This document shows, piece after piece, positions 1 to 9,180 of a stretch of DNA of 64,000 nucleotides; the stretch's first letter is position 1, and every line of letters begins with the position of its first letter. This stretch comes from Isochrysis galbana (Eukaryota; Haptophyta; Isochrysidales; Isochrysidaceae), in contig CM030941.1 in assembly GCA_018136815.1 (NCBI GenBank), positions 3,537,035 through 3,601,034 on the forward strand, given 5' to 3'. The notes beneath the pieces were generated by a model that did not search any database, was not told where the DNA came from, and worked only from the letters and a program-made list of their open reading frames with translations. The position numbers and the translations under genes were made by a program.

Positions 1-379
1 CCTGCTCTCAGAGGTCCTGTGGGGGTTCCCAGAGGGCCAGCAGGGCAGCTCAGGGGGCAGTGGAGGCTAGGGCTCAGCCCCTTGCCCCCCCTGCCTCTCC
101 CACGCTTGCCACGCTGGTCATGGGAGCCTCCCAGAGGCCCCTGTATGCCTGGCGACCAGGGACAGGGGGGGAGTCAGCTCGAGGGCAGGCCCAATGCGGG
201 CGTGGGAGTGCGGCTCGCGGCCCGCACCCACTGGGGGTCTAGGCTGTCTCGTTGAGTGCCCTGCCCCTGCCAGAGGGCAGGGGCTGGGGTTGAATGTACG
301 GGCCCACCCCGGGGGGTGTCCGCGATGGAGAGAGGGGGGCACGAGGCCCCCATTGACCCCCACTTATAAAAGTAGGTTG
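1..379 (+). repeat. Family D dispersed repeat, left edge outside window
   Basis: This stretch is clearly similar to 39592-40020 in the same orientation. Both run from a CTGCTCT[CT]AGAGGTCCT start, through a GGGGGCAGTGGAGGCT core, to the common end CATTGACCCCCACTTATAA followed by AAGTAGGTTG. A third, end-only copy lies at about 50843-50875. The core also resembles the inner part of family F1 in the opposite orientation, so D may be an old F1 relative. A TATAAAA box lies at about 365-371. No coding potential is convincing. The left end is cut by the window. Confidence 0.7.
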
Positions 380-720
380 CTTTCCCCCCCTCTTCATTCA
401 ACTCATCAACCCCCCCCCCTCACGGCGCCCTCATTTCTTCGCCCCGATGGGTACACAGGTACCCTTTCCCCCCCCACGCGAAGCCCCCCCCCACCACCAC
501 CACCATCCCCCCCCCCCCCCCCCCCCCTCACCACCACCACCACCGAAACAGGGCCGGGTGTGACAGCCCCGCTGCACGTTTTTCATAATTATAAAAACGA
601 AAAACAAAACCCCAACCCGGGTCTACTCATTTCCCTGCCTCGCCCCGGAGGATATTGGGGTGGGAGCCACAAATAGCCGCCCGCAAGCTCCGCCGCGGTG
701 GCGCCGCCGCCGCCGCTGCC
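380..720. other. C-rich intergenic region upstream of derlin
   Basis: This region holds long C runs (about 408-420, 507-527) and CCACCA microsatellite stretches (489-545), then an AT-richer patch (582-612) close to the derlin start. I see no gene. It probably contains the derlin promoter and 5' UTR, by position only. Confidence 0.5.
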
Positions 721-1888
721 ATGGCGGGTTTCGACGAATGGTACTTCGAGATGCCGCTCATCACACGGTTGTACTTGACCGCCTCCATCATCACCACCGG
801 AGCCTGCGCCCTCGAGTGCGCGTGCCAATGCCCCCTCGCCGCGCCCGCTGCCGCCGCGCTTGCTGTGCTCGTGCTGTGCGCCGGGCCAGCCTGCCTCTGC
901 CGGCTCACTGCCCCTTCTCCTCCATACCGTGCGCCGTGGCAGCATCGTCTCGCCATTCTCGCTCTATTTCAACGTCCAGCTTGTTATTTTTAAGTTTCAG
1001 GTACGTCGCATCGAAGCTGTCCGCCCGCTGCGTTGACACGTGTGGTAGTGGTACGGTGGCAGTGGACAACAGCATCCCTCCTCCCTCCTCTCTGAGCACA
1101 CAGGTCTGGCGAGTCTTCACCAACTTCTTCTTCTTCGGCTCGATAGGGCTCGACTTCTTCTTCCACATGTTCTTCCTCGTACGCTACTGCCGCCTGCTTG
1201 AGGAGGGCTGCTTCCGTGGCCGCACTGCTGATTTCCTCTACATGATCATCTTTGGTGCGCGAGCCACACACGCCGCGCATGCTGTTCACTCACGCACGTG
1301 GCCGTTCGGCTCTTCGCAACAGAACATCATTTCCGTTCCGCGTGTGGCAGGTGGGGTACTCTTGTGCGCCGGATCGCCGTTCATGGACGTACCCCCATTT
1401 CTCGGCTCCTCGCTCGCCTTCATGATGGTCTATGTGTGGGGGCGTAGGAACCAATATGTGCGCATGTCATTTCTCGGTCTGTTCCAGTTCCGAGCACCAT
1501 ACCTGCCGTGGGTGCTGCTAGCCTTCTCGGTGAGCCTGCACACGCCACGAAAGGTCTCCATCCTTTCCGTTCGCCTTTGTCGGCCCGCGGCTCCCCTGCA
1601 GCGCACTACCATACCCATTTGCCTACTCATCAGTTATGTGCACACCTTACATCGCAGGTGCTTCTCGGCAACTCACCCTCCATCGACATGGCCGGCATCG
1701 TCGTTGGTCATATCTACTATTTTCTCGAGGACGTGTTCCCCAACACACCTGGTGGTCGGGGAAGGCGGCCGCTTGCCACGCCCAGAGCCTTGCGCACTCT
1801 GCTTAGCCTCATCACATCGCAGGACATAGACCGGTACGGTGCAGCTGCAGCGAGTGACGAGGTGGAAATCAGGCCGTTAGCCGATTGA
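721..1888 (+). CDS. Derlin (Der1-like ERAD membrane protein)
   Basis: Derlins are inactive rhomboid-like ER membrane proteins that help move misfolded proteins out of the ER for degradation. I place five exons: 721-815, 943-1000, 1104-1254, 1351-1529 and 1658-1888. They join in frame to about 237 residues, the usual size for Derlin-2/Der1. The spliced protein shows the family blocks in order: a start with [16 protein letters not shown], then [12 protein letters not shown] across the first junction, [29 protein letters not shown] with [31 protein letters not shown] and [12 protein letters not shown]. Donors are GTGCGC, GTACGT, GTGCGC and GTGAGC; acceptors are all CAG. The first ATG gives the canonical N-terminus. 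Frame agreement at every junction makes the model strong. Whether it is Derlin-1 or Derlin-2/3 type cannot be settled by eye. Confidence 0.93.
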
Positions 1889-2040
1889 GGTGTGCGGGAT
1901 AACGAATACTAGAGCGGACTGTGAGTTAGGGGCGCGGAGACAAAGTCAGAGGTTGAAGACGTCGGAGATCCTTTGTGGTTGGGCAATGTGCAATGTCATG
2001 GGGCGGGAAGTGGACAAAGAAGGAATCTTGATTGAACATC

Positions 2041-2160
2041 GTGTTGAACCCGAAAGAAGAAGAAGAAGAAAAACTTCTTAGTATTCTCGCCACACGCGCG
2101 ACCCTGCACAGGTATATCGTAGCCACGCCCGCTTACTTTCCACTCCCTCCTCCAAGGAGG
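2041..2160 (-). mobile_element. F2 short retroposon, truncated copy
   Basis: Read on the minus strand, this stretch carries the F2 3' region: AGCGGGCGTGGCTACGATAT, then a CGCGCGTGTGGCGAGAATAC block, then AAGAAGTTTTTC. The same order of motifs occurs at 37803-37915, 39471-39591, 50208-50326 and 61790-61889. It abuts the head of an F1 copy pointing the other way, so the two elements are head to head. No flanking duplication was found. Confidence 0.7.
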
Positions 2161-2392
2161 GAGTTTATACTTGGTTCGCCCATGGGGGGGCACGAGCCCC
2201 CCCCTCTCTCCACTCCTCCCCTGCCATGGGGGAGGAACCACCCATGCTCATGGCATGCCTGATGGCTTGCCAAGAGCAGACAATCCTACTGACCCACTCT
2301 CTCACTGGCAGGCTTGCCTGCCTCGCGCATCCTGGCCAGTCGTGGCCAGACCATCGCTCCAACCCCCCCTCCCCCACTGGTCGACAGACAGA
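2161..2392 (+). mobile_element. F1 retroposon, 5' part only
   Basis: This is the head of family F1: GTTTATACTTGGTTCGCCCA, a run of G with GCACGAGCCCCCC, CTCTCCACTCCTCCCCTGCC, and the GCATGCCTGATGGCTTGCCA motif. It ends abruptly in the middle of the F1 body, at the GACAGACAGAC stretch. Just beyond, about 2393-2424 is another F1/F2-type tail on the minus strand (GGTGAGAATATTAAAAGG followed by T), so a second retroposon end cuts this copy off. Confidence 0.75.
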
Positions 2393-2600
2393 CAAAAAAA
2401 CCTTTTAATATTCTCACCAAAGCTGTACATGATTCAAGTCACGACTATAGTCAGACGCATAGTCAAGCTCCCATGGTATGACTAGTAGTCAATAGTCAGA
2501 GGGCTATCTATGACTAGTAGTCAATAGTCAGAGGCTATGGCATGACTTGACTATGCTAGTCAGGGGGCCGACTTGACTACGACTAGAGCAGCGCAACTAT
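2393..2600 (-). repeat. AGTC-rich degenerate tandem repeat ending in an F-type tail
   Basis: Between about 2430 and 2600 the sequence is full of GACTAGTAGTC, GACTATAGTC and CAATAGTCAGAGG motifs. A unit of about 30 bp (TATGACTAGTAGTCAATAGT onward) occurs at about 2476 and again at about 2507. The minus-strand end at 2393-2424 looks like the shared F1/F2 tail, so this may be the body of another small retroposon. No coding potential. Confidence 0.45.
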
Positions 2601-2873
2601 AGTCACTGCCAGCCTGCGCAAGCGCGCGAGCAAAGCGCAAAGCAGGGCAGAGCGCGTTGCGCCCCGCCTGTCGATCAATACCGCCCAAAACTGACAGACG
2701 CCCCGTCTACGCGGCACAGGCGGCGTCGGCCGCGTGCGGACACTTGGCACGCCACTCTCAGCAACCGCGGCAAGTCGAGTCTGCAGCCGGCACAGGGCCG
2801 ATGCACTGTCCACTGGACGGAGGAGGGACATGGGCGCGAGAGGACAAGCTTACCAGACAATTGGAGTGCCGCG

Positions 2874-3548
2874 GTGGTCCGCCACGTCATACGGCAGACA
2901 AGTGGTGCACGATTGATTCAAGGGTACTTGGTGGGCCCCATGTTCTCTCATGCTTCATTCACACTGTACTCAGCCTTTGAGCCCGGTGACACGTCATTGG
3001 TTGTGGAGTCGAGGGGCAAGGCCACCCGCGCGGGCACTGCATTCCTCCATGCTGCTGCGGAGCATCCTAGGCTCCGTTCAGGCACAACGTTTGTTTGTAA
3101 GACTGCATCAGTGGCAGTCGACACGTTGGCTGACATACCTCCTGGGCCAGCATGCTTCGTTGGTGTGCTCATTGGCCGCCGCGAGACACAAGTTGATAAG
3201 TACCTTGTGTGCTTTGTTGATGTTGATGTTGGGAAAGAGGCTGTCTGTGTAGTGACCTTGTGGACATCCCTGCAGGAAGCTGCAGTAGGCTACAGCTTCA
3301 AGCATACAATAGATTGTGCCAAGAGAAGAGCTGAGACTTTATTGGAGGCCATGTTGCTACAGAAAAGTGCTGATGCCTTCCAAACAGTGCCCGCCGTCGC
3401 CATCGCGCGCTCTCCTCCCCAGCGGAAAAAAAACCGGTGGGCAAACTCGCCACATCCTCACTGCGCTCCCACTGTACGCAGAAAAACAAACACGTTCCAC
3501 CGAGCTTTCTCCTCGGCGTTTGACGTCAAACGCAAAGTGAAACCTTAG
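2874..3548 (+). CDS. Hypothetical protein, possible single-exon gene
   Basis: A 224-residue open frame with fairly even composition through about residue 160 (for example FSHASFTLYSAFEPGDTSLV and LVCFVDVDVGKEAVCVVTLW), then a basic, low-quality C-terminus that is probably read-through. I do not recognise a family. No signal peptide or membrane segment is obvious. It lies between retroposon debris and a TATCAGCTGATA cluster and has no recognisable neighbour of related function. It could be a decayed gene or an exon whose splice sites I have missed. The support is only an open frame with ordinary amino-acid use. Confidence 0.3.
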   Translation: MVRHVIRQTSGARLIQGYLVGPMFSHASFTLYSAFEPGDTSLVVESRGKATRAGTAFLHAAAEHPRLRSGTTFVCKTASVAVDTLADIPPGPACFVGVLIGRRETQVDKYLVCFVDVDVGKEAVCVVTLWTSLQEAAVGYSFKHTIDCAKRRAETLLEAMLLQKSADAFQTVPAVAIARSPPQRKKNRWANSPHPHCAPTVRRKTNTFHRAFSSAFDVKRKVKP

Positions 3549-3617
3549 TGAAACTCCCACAAAAACCCTCGACTGTCATCTGAGCCGCTTGTCGCCCAAA
3601 CATTCCTACTTACCTGG

Positions 3618-3790
3618 TTTTTTGATATATTTATATCTGCAGCAAATACACAAGCCACTGATATCAGCTGATAATCTGCTCGCTCAGGGCCTTGGAGGTG
3701 ATAACAGCTGATAAGGTCCATCAGCTTATATCAGCTATGATATCAGTGTCAGCCTCGAAGTTGGTGTCAGCTGATGAACTGATGCACCAT
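3618..3790. repeat. Cluster of TATCAGCTGATA-type palindromes
   Basis: The 12-bp palindrome TATCAGCTGATA and near copies (CAGCTGATAAGG, TATATCAGCTATGATATCAG, GTCAGCTGATGAACTGATG) occur about six times in 170 bp, in an AT-richer patch just upstream of the 3799-4341 frame. It could be a small foldback element or a binding-site cluster. No flanking duplication was identified. Confidence 0.5.
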
Positions 3791-3798
3791 CACTGAGC

Positions 3799-4341
3799 TT
3801 GAAGAGAGGGAGAGAGAGAAGGAGAGGGAGAGGGAGAGAGAGGCAGAGCATGAGTGGGCAAGAAGGCAAGAGCTATGGTCACGCGAGCGAGGGCGGTCTT
3901 GCGAGCGAGGGCGGTCTTGCGAGCGAGGGCGGTCTTGCGAGCGAGGGCGGTCTTGCGAGCGAGGGCGGTCTTGCGAGCGAGGGCGGTCTTGCGAGCGAGG
4001 GCGGTCTTGCGAGCGAGGGCGGTCTTGCGAGCGAGGGCGGTCGCGCGAGGGGCGGTCGTGCAAGCGAGGGCGGTCCCGTGAGCGCGAGCGGTCACGCAAG
4101 CGGGGGCGGTCGTGCGAGCGTGGGCGGTTGCGAGGGCCGGCGCGGGCCACAGCCTTGTACCCCACCCCCTCCTCCAGCTTCATATGACTTTGAGCGTGCT
4201 CGCAGGTTGGCAGATTTGTTGGCTGAGCAGCAAGCATCCGCAGATCGTAGGCGGGCAGGGCGCGAGCGTGAGCTAGCTAGACTGCAGGCAGAGGAAAACC
4301 TGCGCAGGGACTATGAGATGTCGAGGCGAATGCATTATTAG
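3799..4341 (+). CDS. Hypothetical Gly/Ala/Ser repeat protein with C-terminal coiled coil
   Basis: A 180-residue open frame. Residues about 1-20 are Arg/Glu-rich and come from a purine-rich stretch. Residues 29-82 are nine ASEGGL-type hexapeptides encoded by the 18-bp array at 3883-4044. A degenerate Gly/Ser part and a short Pro run follow. The last 50 or so residues (YDFERARRLADLLAEQQ onward) are charged and helical, with a probable coiled coil ending at RRMHY. Family unknown. The antisense strand is also open through the array, giving Arg/Ser/Asp repeats. I prefer the plus strand because only it has a plausible non-repeat C-terminus. It could still be a chance frame. Confidence 0.35.
   Translation: MKRGRERRRGRGRERQSMSGQEGKSYGHASEGGLASEGGLASEGGLASEGGLASEGGLASEGGLASEGGLASEGGLASEGGRARGGRASEGGPVSASGHASGGGRASVGGCEGRRGPQPCTPPPPPASYDFERARRLADLLAEQQASADRRRAGRERELARLQAEENLRRDYEMSRRMHY
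3883..4044 (+). repeat. 18-bp minisatellite, nine units
   Basis: The unit GCGAGCGAGGGCGGTCTT is repeated head to tail. The first eight units are perfect and the ninth ends in CGC. Degenerate copies continue to about 4130. The period is a multiple of three, so any frame stays open through it. Confidence 0.97.
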
Positions 4342-5027
4342 CAATGGGTATGATGTGTGTGATGCGTGATTGATGTGTGTGTGTGGCCTTGTATTACTTA
4401 ATCCATCGATCTGCATTGACAAATGTCAACCAGCGTCATCGACATTTGCGCCTTTTTATGGTCTCCCACGGACACTTATGGTCTCGGACCGACGGCCGTT
4501 AGTGTATTCTGCGAAATCGGGTCGCGGCGATGCGAGAGGCGATTGCACTCTGCCTCGCACAAGCCGCGGTGGTTGCCTCGTGGGCACCACCGCGATAGAC
4601 AGGTGTTCTTTGACAGGGTGAGAAAGAGGGAGCTGGGAAGGCTCAACACAAAGAAGCACCCCAGACACCACCAACACAAGGAAGATCACTAGAAGGAGGC
4701 AACGAATACTCGACTTGGGGTATACAAGGCACCTAGTAGCGCGTTCCGTCTACCACCCTCAGAGACGCAGAGCTCAAGAAGTCCAGAACCCCTCTTTTGA
4801 TGCGTGATCCAGCGATGCAAGTTTGGGTGGCATGAGGGTGCCTGACGGGCCACCACCGCCCCCTCGCCATCAATAGCCATAAAGTGCTCTGCATTGACCG
4901 TCGTCACCGGAAGACAAGGTACTCGCACTCCCGGTTGGATCACGACTTTGGACAAGTTCTGGCTTATTTGGGCCCGGCCCGGCGCACAATTTGCAACAGC
5001 GTGGATGGGGCCAGGAGAGAGGAACAG
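4342..5027. other. Intergenic region with an LTR-A end fragment
   Basis: I see no supportable gene. About 4515-4602 matches the end of copia LTR family A (GGCGATGCGA near the start, then GCCGCGGTGGTTGCCTC and CACCACCGCGATAG), the same motif as at 10113, 10230, 19784, 20276 and 21020. The part next to 5027 is probably the 3' UTR of the TRIC gene. Confidence 0.55.
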
Positions 5028-5996
5028 TTACGTGCGCTTCATCTTGGGCTTGGGAACCAACGGGTTTGTGCCCATCAAGCCCTTTGGCAGGATACCGAAC
5101 GCTTGCAGTGCAGGGATGCCAACAAAGAAGAGGATGCCGAGGCACTTCACCTGCGGGAGTGGAAAGCGGCTAAGCTGGGCGCCGTCGGAAGCGCACGACG
5201 CAAGCGTGTCTATAGGCGGGTGACGGCGCACCGTCTCGGTGTCTTCAAGGAAGGGCAGCTTATTGGCAATGACACCGCGCACGCCTGAGTCATGCATTAG
5301 GAAGTGATGCCAGACCGACATTATGGCGGCCGACTGGACGCGCCACGGCACCTCAGTCTCGATGGCCTTGAGTCCGTTGCTGAGGGGCATGAAGGCGCCA
5401 CCGCAGCCCCCGATGAGACCGGCAAGCAGTGGCCCCACGAGCGCAACCTCGAGGTAACCGTTTGAGAGCACAGGTAGCGCCTTGCTCGCCAAGTCGGAGC
5501 AATTGGCGAGCACGTGGTAGCGGAACACCTCAAAGCCCGTATTGGAGACGGCCTTGCCAAGGCGAGTGCGCAGGAATTCGAGGACGAAATAGGCCTTGTT
5601 GACAGCGAGCCAGACGATGATCATTGTCGGCAGGATAGCCTCGTTTGTGTGCAGCACCATCGGCTTGCCCAGTGTGATGGGGACAATGATGCCGCCGCCG
5701 AACGAGGTGAGCGCCAGCATGGGAAGCGCATGGAACCACTTCATGGTCGGTTGGGCGTCGCCTGCCGGGAAGGCGAGAGGCGAGCGGACGGGCCTGGTCA
5801 GTCAGCTGCGGGGAGAAGCAGACGAAGGGTGAGATGAGGAGCCGCAGTTCTCACGGAGGGTGCGGCAGCAGGCGGCGCAGTAGAGCGCTAGGAAGACGTA
5901 GTAGAATATGGCGTAGTCCCCTTGGAACAGGAGGATGTCGCGCGCCGGCGCAAGCACGTCCCTGGACGGCAGCGGCACTTCAACCTTGCGGGGCAT
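5028..5996 (-). CDS. TRIC-type (TMEM38-like) intracellular cation channel
   Basis: TRIC channels are trimeric potassium channels of ER-type membranes that balance charge during calcium release. Exon 1 is 5996-5855 and exon 2 is 5761-5028. The 93-bp intron (donor GTGAGA, acceptor GGCAG) joins ...CCRTLR to DAQPTMKWFHALPM in frame. The result is about 291 residues, close to animal TRIC (291-299). Family signs are the paired glycine-rich membrane segments: SFGGG followed by P and IVWL (as in TRIC helix M2) and LIGGCGGAFMPL (helix M5). There are several further hydrophobic segments and a Lys-rich end KPKMKRT. The stretch 5282-5151 starts GTGCGC, ends CCCGCAG and is 132 bp in frame. It may be a further intron, which would give about 247 residues with better spacing of the last two helices. 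Confidence 0.83.
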
Positions 5997-6076
5997 GCCG
6001 GCAGCACAAAAGGGGCAGAGCAGGTGCAGCGCGAGAGCGAGAGCGTGAATCAGGGAGCAAGGAGAGAAGTAGCGTT

Positions 6077-6243
6077 AGAAATTGTAGTCTTGTAAGAGGT
6101 CTTGTTAGATAGCATCCCTAGCCGCCCTGCGCCAACCGCGCACACACCCCATCGCGGGGGAGGGGCTGCTCCATTGCCGCCGATGAGGCACGGTCCCTCA
6201 GCACTATAGGAGTAAACCAAGACAACAAAAGGAAACTCTAACA
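6077..6243 (-). mobile_element. Family C short LTR-like repeat
   Basis: Read on the minus strand this begins TGTTAGAGTTTCC and contains CTGAGGGACCGTGCCTCATC and CCCCTCCCCCGCGATGGGG. It ends near CTATCTAACA, with ACAAGACTACAATT just beyond. Related copies are at 13509-13690 (+) and at 14750-15560 (-, split by a transposon); a scrap lies at about 38039-38056. A TG...CA-type end and a preceding purine run suggest a small LTR (TRIM or solo LTR). It lies only about 80 bp upstream of the TRIC start codon. Confidence 0.6.
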
Positions 6244-6484
6244 CTCCCCCATCGCCGAAGGCGAATCCCTCTTTCCCATCCGACGTCATTCCCAATGAAA
6301 GATACAAGCATACGCCAAGGCTGAATCGAGCTCACGCGAGATGACGCATAGGCCGACGCAGGATTCTCATTAGTCATTAGGCCGATGATGATGATGATGG
6401 CGTAATGGCTCCACTACGACAAAGACCTGCAAACCCTAAGACTAAGACCCTAACCCTAAGAGTGTTTGGAGGTTTGGAGGTTCA

Positions 6485-8166
6485 CCGATGGGCAGGGCTG
6501 TGATCTATAATAGTTACCCAGCGATATTTCGCTGGAAAAAAACACCTCCTGGGGGAGGTGTTAGCCCAAGTGCTCCAAAATTGCTGTTAGAATCTACTAT
6601 TAGATTTCGCCAACCGCATTACAGTTATAATAGGTCCGTAGTATGACTTTTATCTTCTACCGTTCCCCGTTGCGCGCTACCAAGCGTGCACTGTGCATTG
6701 TGAGCTATGAGCTATGAGCTGGGTACTGGGTCACAATAGGTAGTTCAATCATTGTTATTATTACATTGTCAACTCCTCGAACTATTGTTATAGTTTGACC
6801 TATGGAGCGTGCCGCGACCGCTCCCGAGCCCCAGGCGACCCTCGCCACCGCGCCCCACCTGGGACGCCCCATGCCGCCCGAGGCGGCTCGTCAGAAAGCC
6901 CTCTCAAAGCCCATCCAGCCCATCCAAACCACACCCGCGCAAGCGCGCGGGGTGGCGAGCACTGGCACCGAACAGGTTGCCACCATGGCTCTGCGTAGCA
7001 TGCAGGGGGTCTTCGAGACCCCCTCCAACAGTGGGAACCCCCCCCACCCCAAGAGCACCTCATGTGGGAGGGCAGCTCAGCTGCCCTCCCCATGGTGGAA
7101 ACCTCTACCATCAGTGCACCCAACATGGGAGGGCACTTCACAACCATCAATCTCCTACGGAGAGCACCCTAAGCCTCTGTTTTCCATGTTGACTCACTTC
7201 TCGTTTTCACCCCACTCCTTTGGGCCACAAGAACCTATAACTCAGTGCCCTGCCTTGGGCACTCCTTCAACACTTGACTCCCTCTCCCACTCTCCCTTCC
7301 CTCTACAACCAAGCCAAACAGCACGAACCCCCTTGCCCTCTGTTCAAAGCACCAAAAATTTCAACTCAAGACCCATGCTGATACACTTCTCGTTTTCACC
7401 CCACTCTTGTGGGCCACAATCACCTACAACTCAGTGCCCTGCCTTGGGCCCTCTTCCAACACTTCACTCCCTCTCCCACTCCCTCTTGCAACTACAACCA
7501 ACCCGAGAAGCACAACCCCCCTCGCCCTCTGTTTCAAGCACCAAAAAATTCGACTCAAGACAAGAGGGAGGATATGTCTTGAGGCGGCGTCGCTGCCCAT
7601 GCCTAGCGCAAGGGTATAGCGCCCCCACTCAGACATCTCCTTCCCCACAGCTCCTCTTCTCCTCTCTGAGGAGTTGCTCCTCTCCCTCCCATTAGGCCCC
7701 CTTGCCTGCGAGACCAGAACAGGATCTTGGCGTGGGGGGCTGTTTGAGTGTGGAGGGAGGGGCGCTCCTGCTAGCGCAGGTAGAAAGCTAGTGAAGAGCT
7801 GGGTGGCATAAGGGGGAAGGGTGCTTGCGCTTGCCGCGGCAGGGAGTCCTGTCTTGAGTTAGCGCTAGTTCCGTTCCTTTGCCGCGCCGCGACCCATAAA
7901 AATTTGTTAAAAATTTACATGGTCAACTCCTCTCCGCGGGCTTGGCGGCTTGGCGCTACTCGTACCTCGTACTCGTACACCAAGTCCTTGCAGGCGACAG
8001 AGTGCTCTGTTAGACCACAGTGCTATACTGTTAGCCCACTTGGGCTAACACCTAGCTCAAAAGTGTTGTTAGCCCTTGTCTAACACCAGCCGAAAACGCG
8101 AAAACGCTGTTAGCCAAGCCTGGGCAATCACCATGCTACTATTAGATCACAGCCCCTGCCGATGGG
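6485..8166. mobile_element. hAT-type transposon hAT1 (1666 bp) with 8-bp duplications
   Basis: The element is 6493-8158. It is flanked by the exact 8-bp duplication CCGATGGG (6485-6492 and 8159-8166). The left end CAGGGCTGTGATCTATAATA pairs with the inverted right end, which reads CAGGGGCTGTGATCTAATAG on the minus strand. Both the 8-bp duplication and the CAGGG start are typical of the hAT superfamily. Near both ends there are repeated GCTGTTAG and GTTAGCCCAAGTG-like motifs, probable transposase-binding repeats. The interior carries an open frame (6802-7695) that does not look like a transposase, so this is probably a non-autonomous copy. Confidence 0.85.
6802..7695 (+). CDS. Ser/Pro-rich open frame inside hAT1
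   Basis: A 297-residue open frame within the hAT1 transposon. The first 90 or so residues are Ala/Pro/Gln-rich. Then a block of about 63 residues is duplicated: HFSFSPHSFGPQEPITQCP and HFSFSPHSCGPQSPTTQCP begin the two copies, which lie at about 7190-7375 and 7379-7560. The C-terminus is Arg/Cys and Ser-rich. There is no DDE or RNase-H-like motif, zinc finger or dimerisation region as in hAT transposases. It may be captured host sequence or a chance frame kept open by the duplication. I give no function. Confidence 0.25.
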   Translation: MERAATAPEPQATLATAPHLGRPMPPEAARQKALSKPIQPIQTTPAQARGVASTGTEQVATMALRSMQGVFETPSNSGNPPHPKSTSCGRAAQLPSPWWKPLPSVHPTWEGTSQPSISYGEHPKPLFSMLTHFSFSPHSFGPQEPITQCPALGTPSTLDSLSHSPFPLQPSQTARTPLPSVQSTKNFNSRPMLIHFSFSPHSCGPQSPTTQCPALGPLPTLHSLSHSLLQLQPTREAQPPSPSVSSTKKFDSRQEGGYVLRRRRCPCLAQGYSAPTQTSPSPQLLFSSLRSCSSPSH

Positions 8167-8492
8167 GCATGCAGGGGCGCGACAAGTCGGGCTAGGAGAT
8201 TCAATCAGCAACCGCATGGGAAGAGAGATTAAAACAAACGACCGTAGATAGAGCTTGAACGCTAGAATGCTAGAATGATCCGAGCGACTTGTTGCGGAAC
8301 GAAATGAGGAATGAACTTCGTCCCTTTAAAAAAATTCTTGAGAAGGTGTTCGCTAAAGCTACTAGTGACACACACACACACTCTCCCGCGATCCCGACGC
8401 CATCGCCTATACCCCTACCGCCGCTCCCCCTTCCGCTCCCCCTCCCCCCCTACTTCCTTTTTCTTCGGTTTTGGGGGTCGGCCCTACCGCCC
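8167..8492. other. Intergenic, no gene seen
   Basis: Unremarkable sequence with a CACACA stretch at about 8369-8380 and a C/T-rich run at about 8405-8460. It probably includes the outer flank of the minus-strand copia fragment that starts at 8493. Confidence 0.4.
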
Positions 8493-8813
8493 TGGCACCA
8501 TCACGGTGACCAGGGCGGCCGAGAGGGACAGGAGCGAGCGACGCCATTGCTCGCGCTCTCTCTCTTCGTCGCAGAACCGTATAAAAATCTCTTCTCTACA
8601 AACCCCAAACATCACCATCTCACGCACACTCACAGTAACACGTAGAACACTAACACTAACGTAAACAGAGCGGGCGCGTGAGAGGGGGAAAAAGCAGGGG
8701 GGGAGAGAGATGAAAAGAAGAGAGGGGGCCCGTCGCCTCTCCTCACGTGAAAAGAGAGACCTCATAGGGCGTAGAAAGTAAATACAAGAGTGGACGGAGG
8801 GACATCCGTGACA
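8493..8813 (-). mobile_element. Copia LTR family B (minus-strand copy)
   Basis: Read on the minus strand this starts TGTCACGGATGTCCCTCC and contains CACGTGAGGAGAGGCGACGG and CTCTCGGCCGCCCTGGTCACC-like text. It ends near GATGGTGCCA. The plus-strand copy at 54790-55090 matches it along its length. It is preceded (on the minus strand) by a purine tract GGAGGGGG and by the end of a copia RNase H frame, exactly where a 3' LTR should be. The exact outer end could be a few bases beyond the CA. Confidence 0.75.
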
Positions 8814-9057
8814 CCCCCTCCTAAACGGAGCAAGGGGTGCGACGTTTACGTTTAGGCTCATCAAGAATTAGTTGACGAGGAGAAAGAGTCGAGAAGTCGA
8901 GAATGTTGAGCAGACGAAGAAATTGATTGCACGGACACGGTTTGGTGAGAACATCTGCGACCATGTTATGTATGGCAAAATACCTCGACCACCTTCCCGA
9001 TACGTTTGAGCACGCGGGAGGGAAGCAAAATATACAAAAAAGCCTTCTTAGACTCAT
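8814..9057 (-). pseudogene. Ty1/copia RNase H C-terminus, fragment
   Basis: The minus-strand frame contains the copia signature HNMVADVLTKPCPCNQFLRL, about 55 residues from the end of the polyprotein (RNase H is its last domain). It ends ...RKRRTPCSV just before the purine tract and LTR B. Everything upstream in the element is missing. It lies tail to tail against a second, plus-strand copia fragment at 9181. Confidence 0.75.
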
Positions 9058-9180
9058 GGAACGACATAATCATAATTCATAATTCTACACACCACACAAC
9101 TACTCGAAAACACGGGAACGAGCGCGACACCGCAAACCAAACCGCCGGAACCCAGCGAGGGCCTCTTATGGCTCGCCAAT

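Noticed and set aside
3883-4044. CRISPR array
   Set aside because: Units are contiguous 18-bp repeats without spacers; no CRISPR-like array or cas gene exists in this eukaryotic window.
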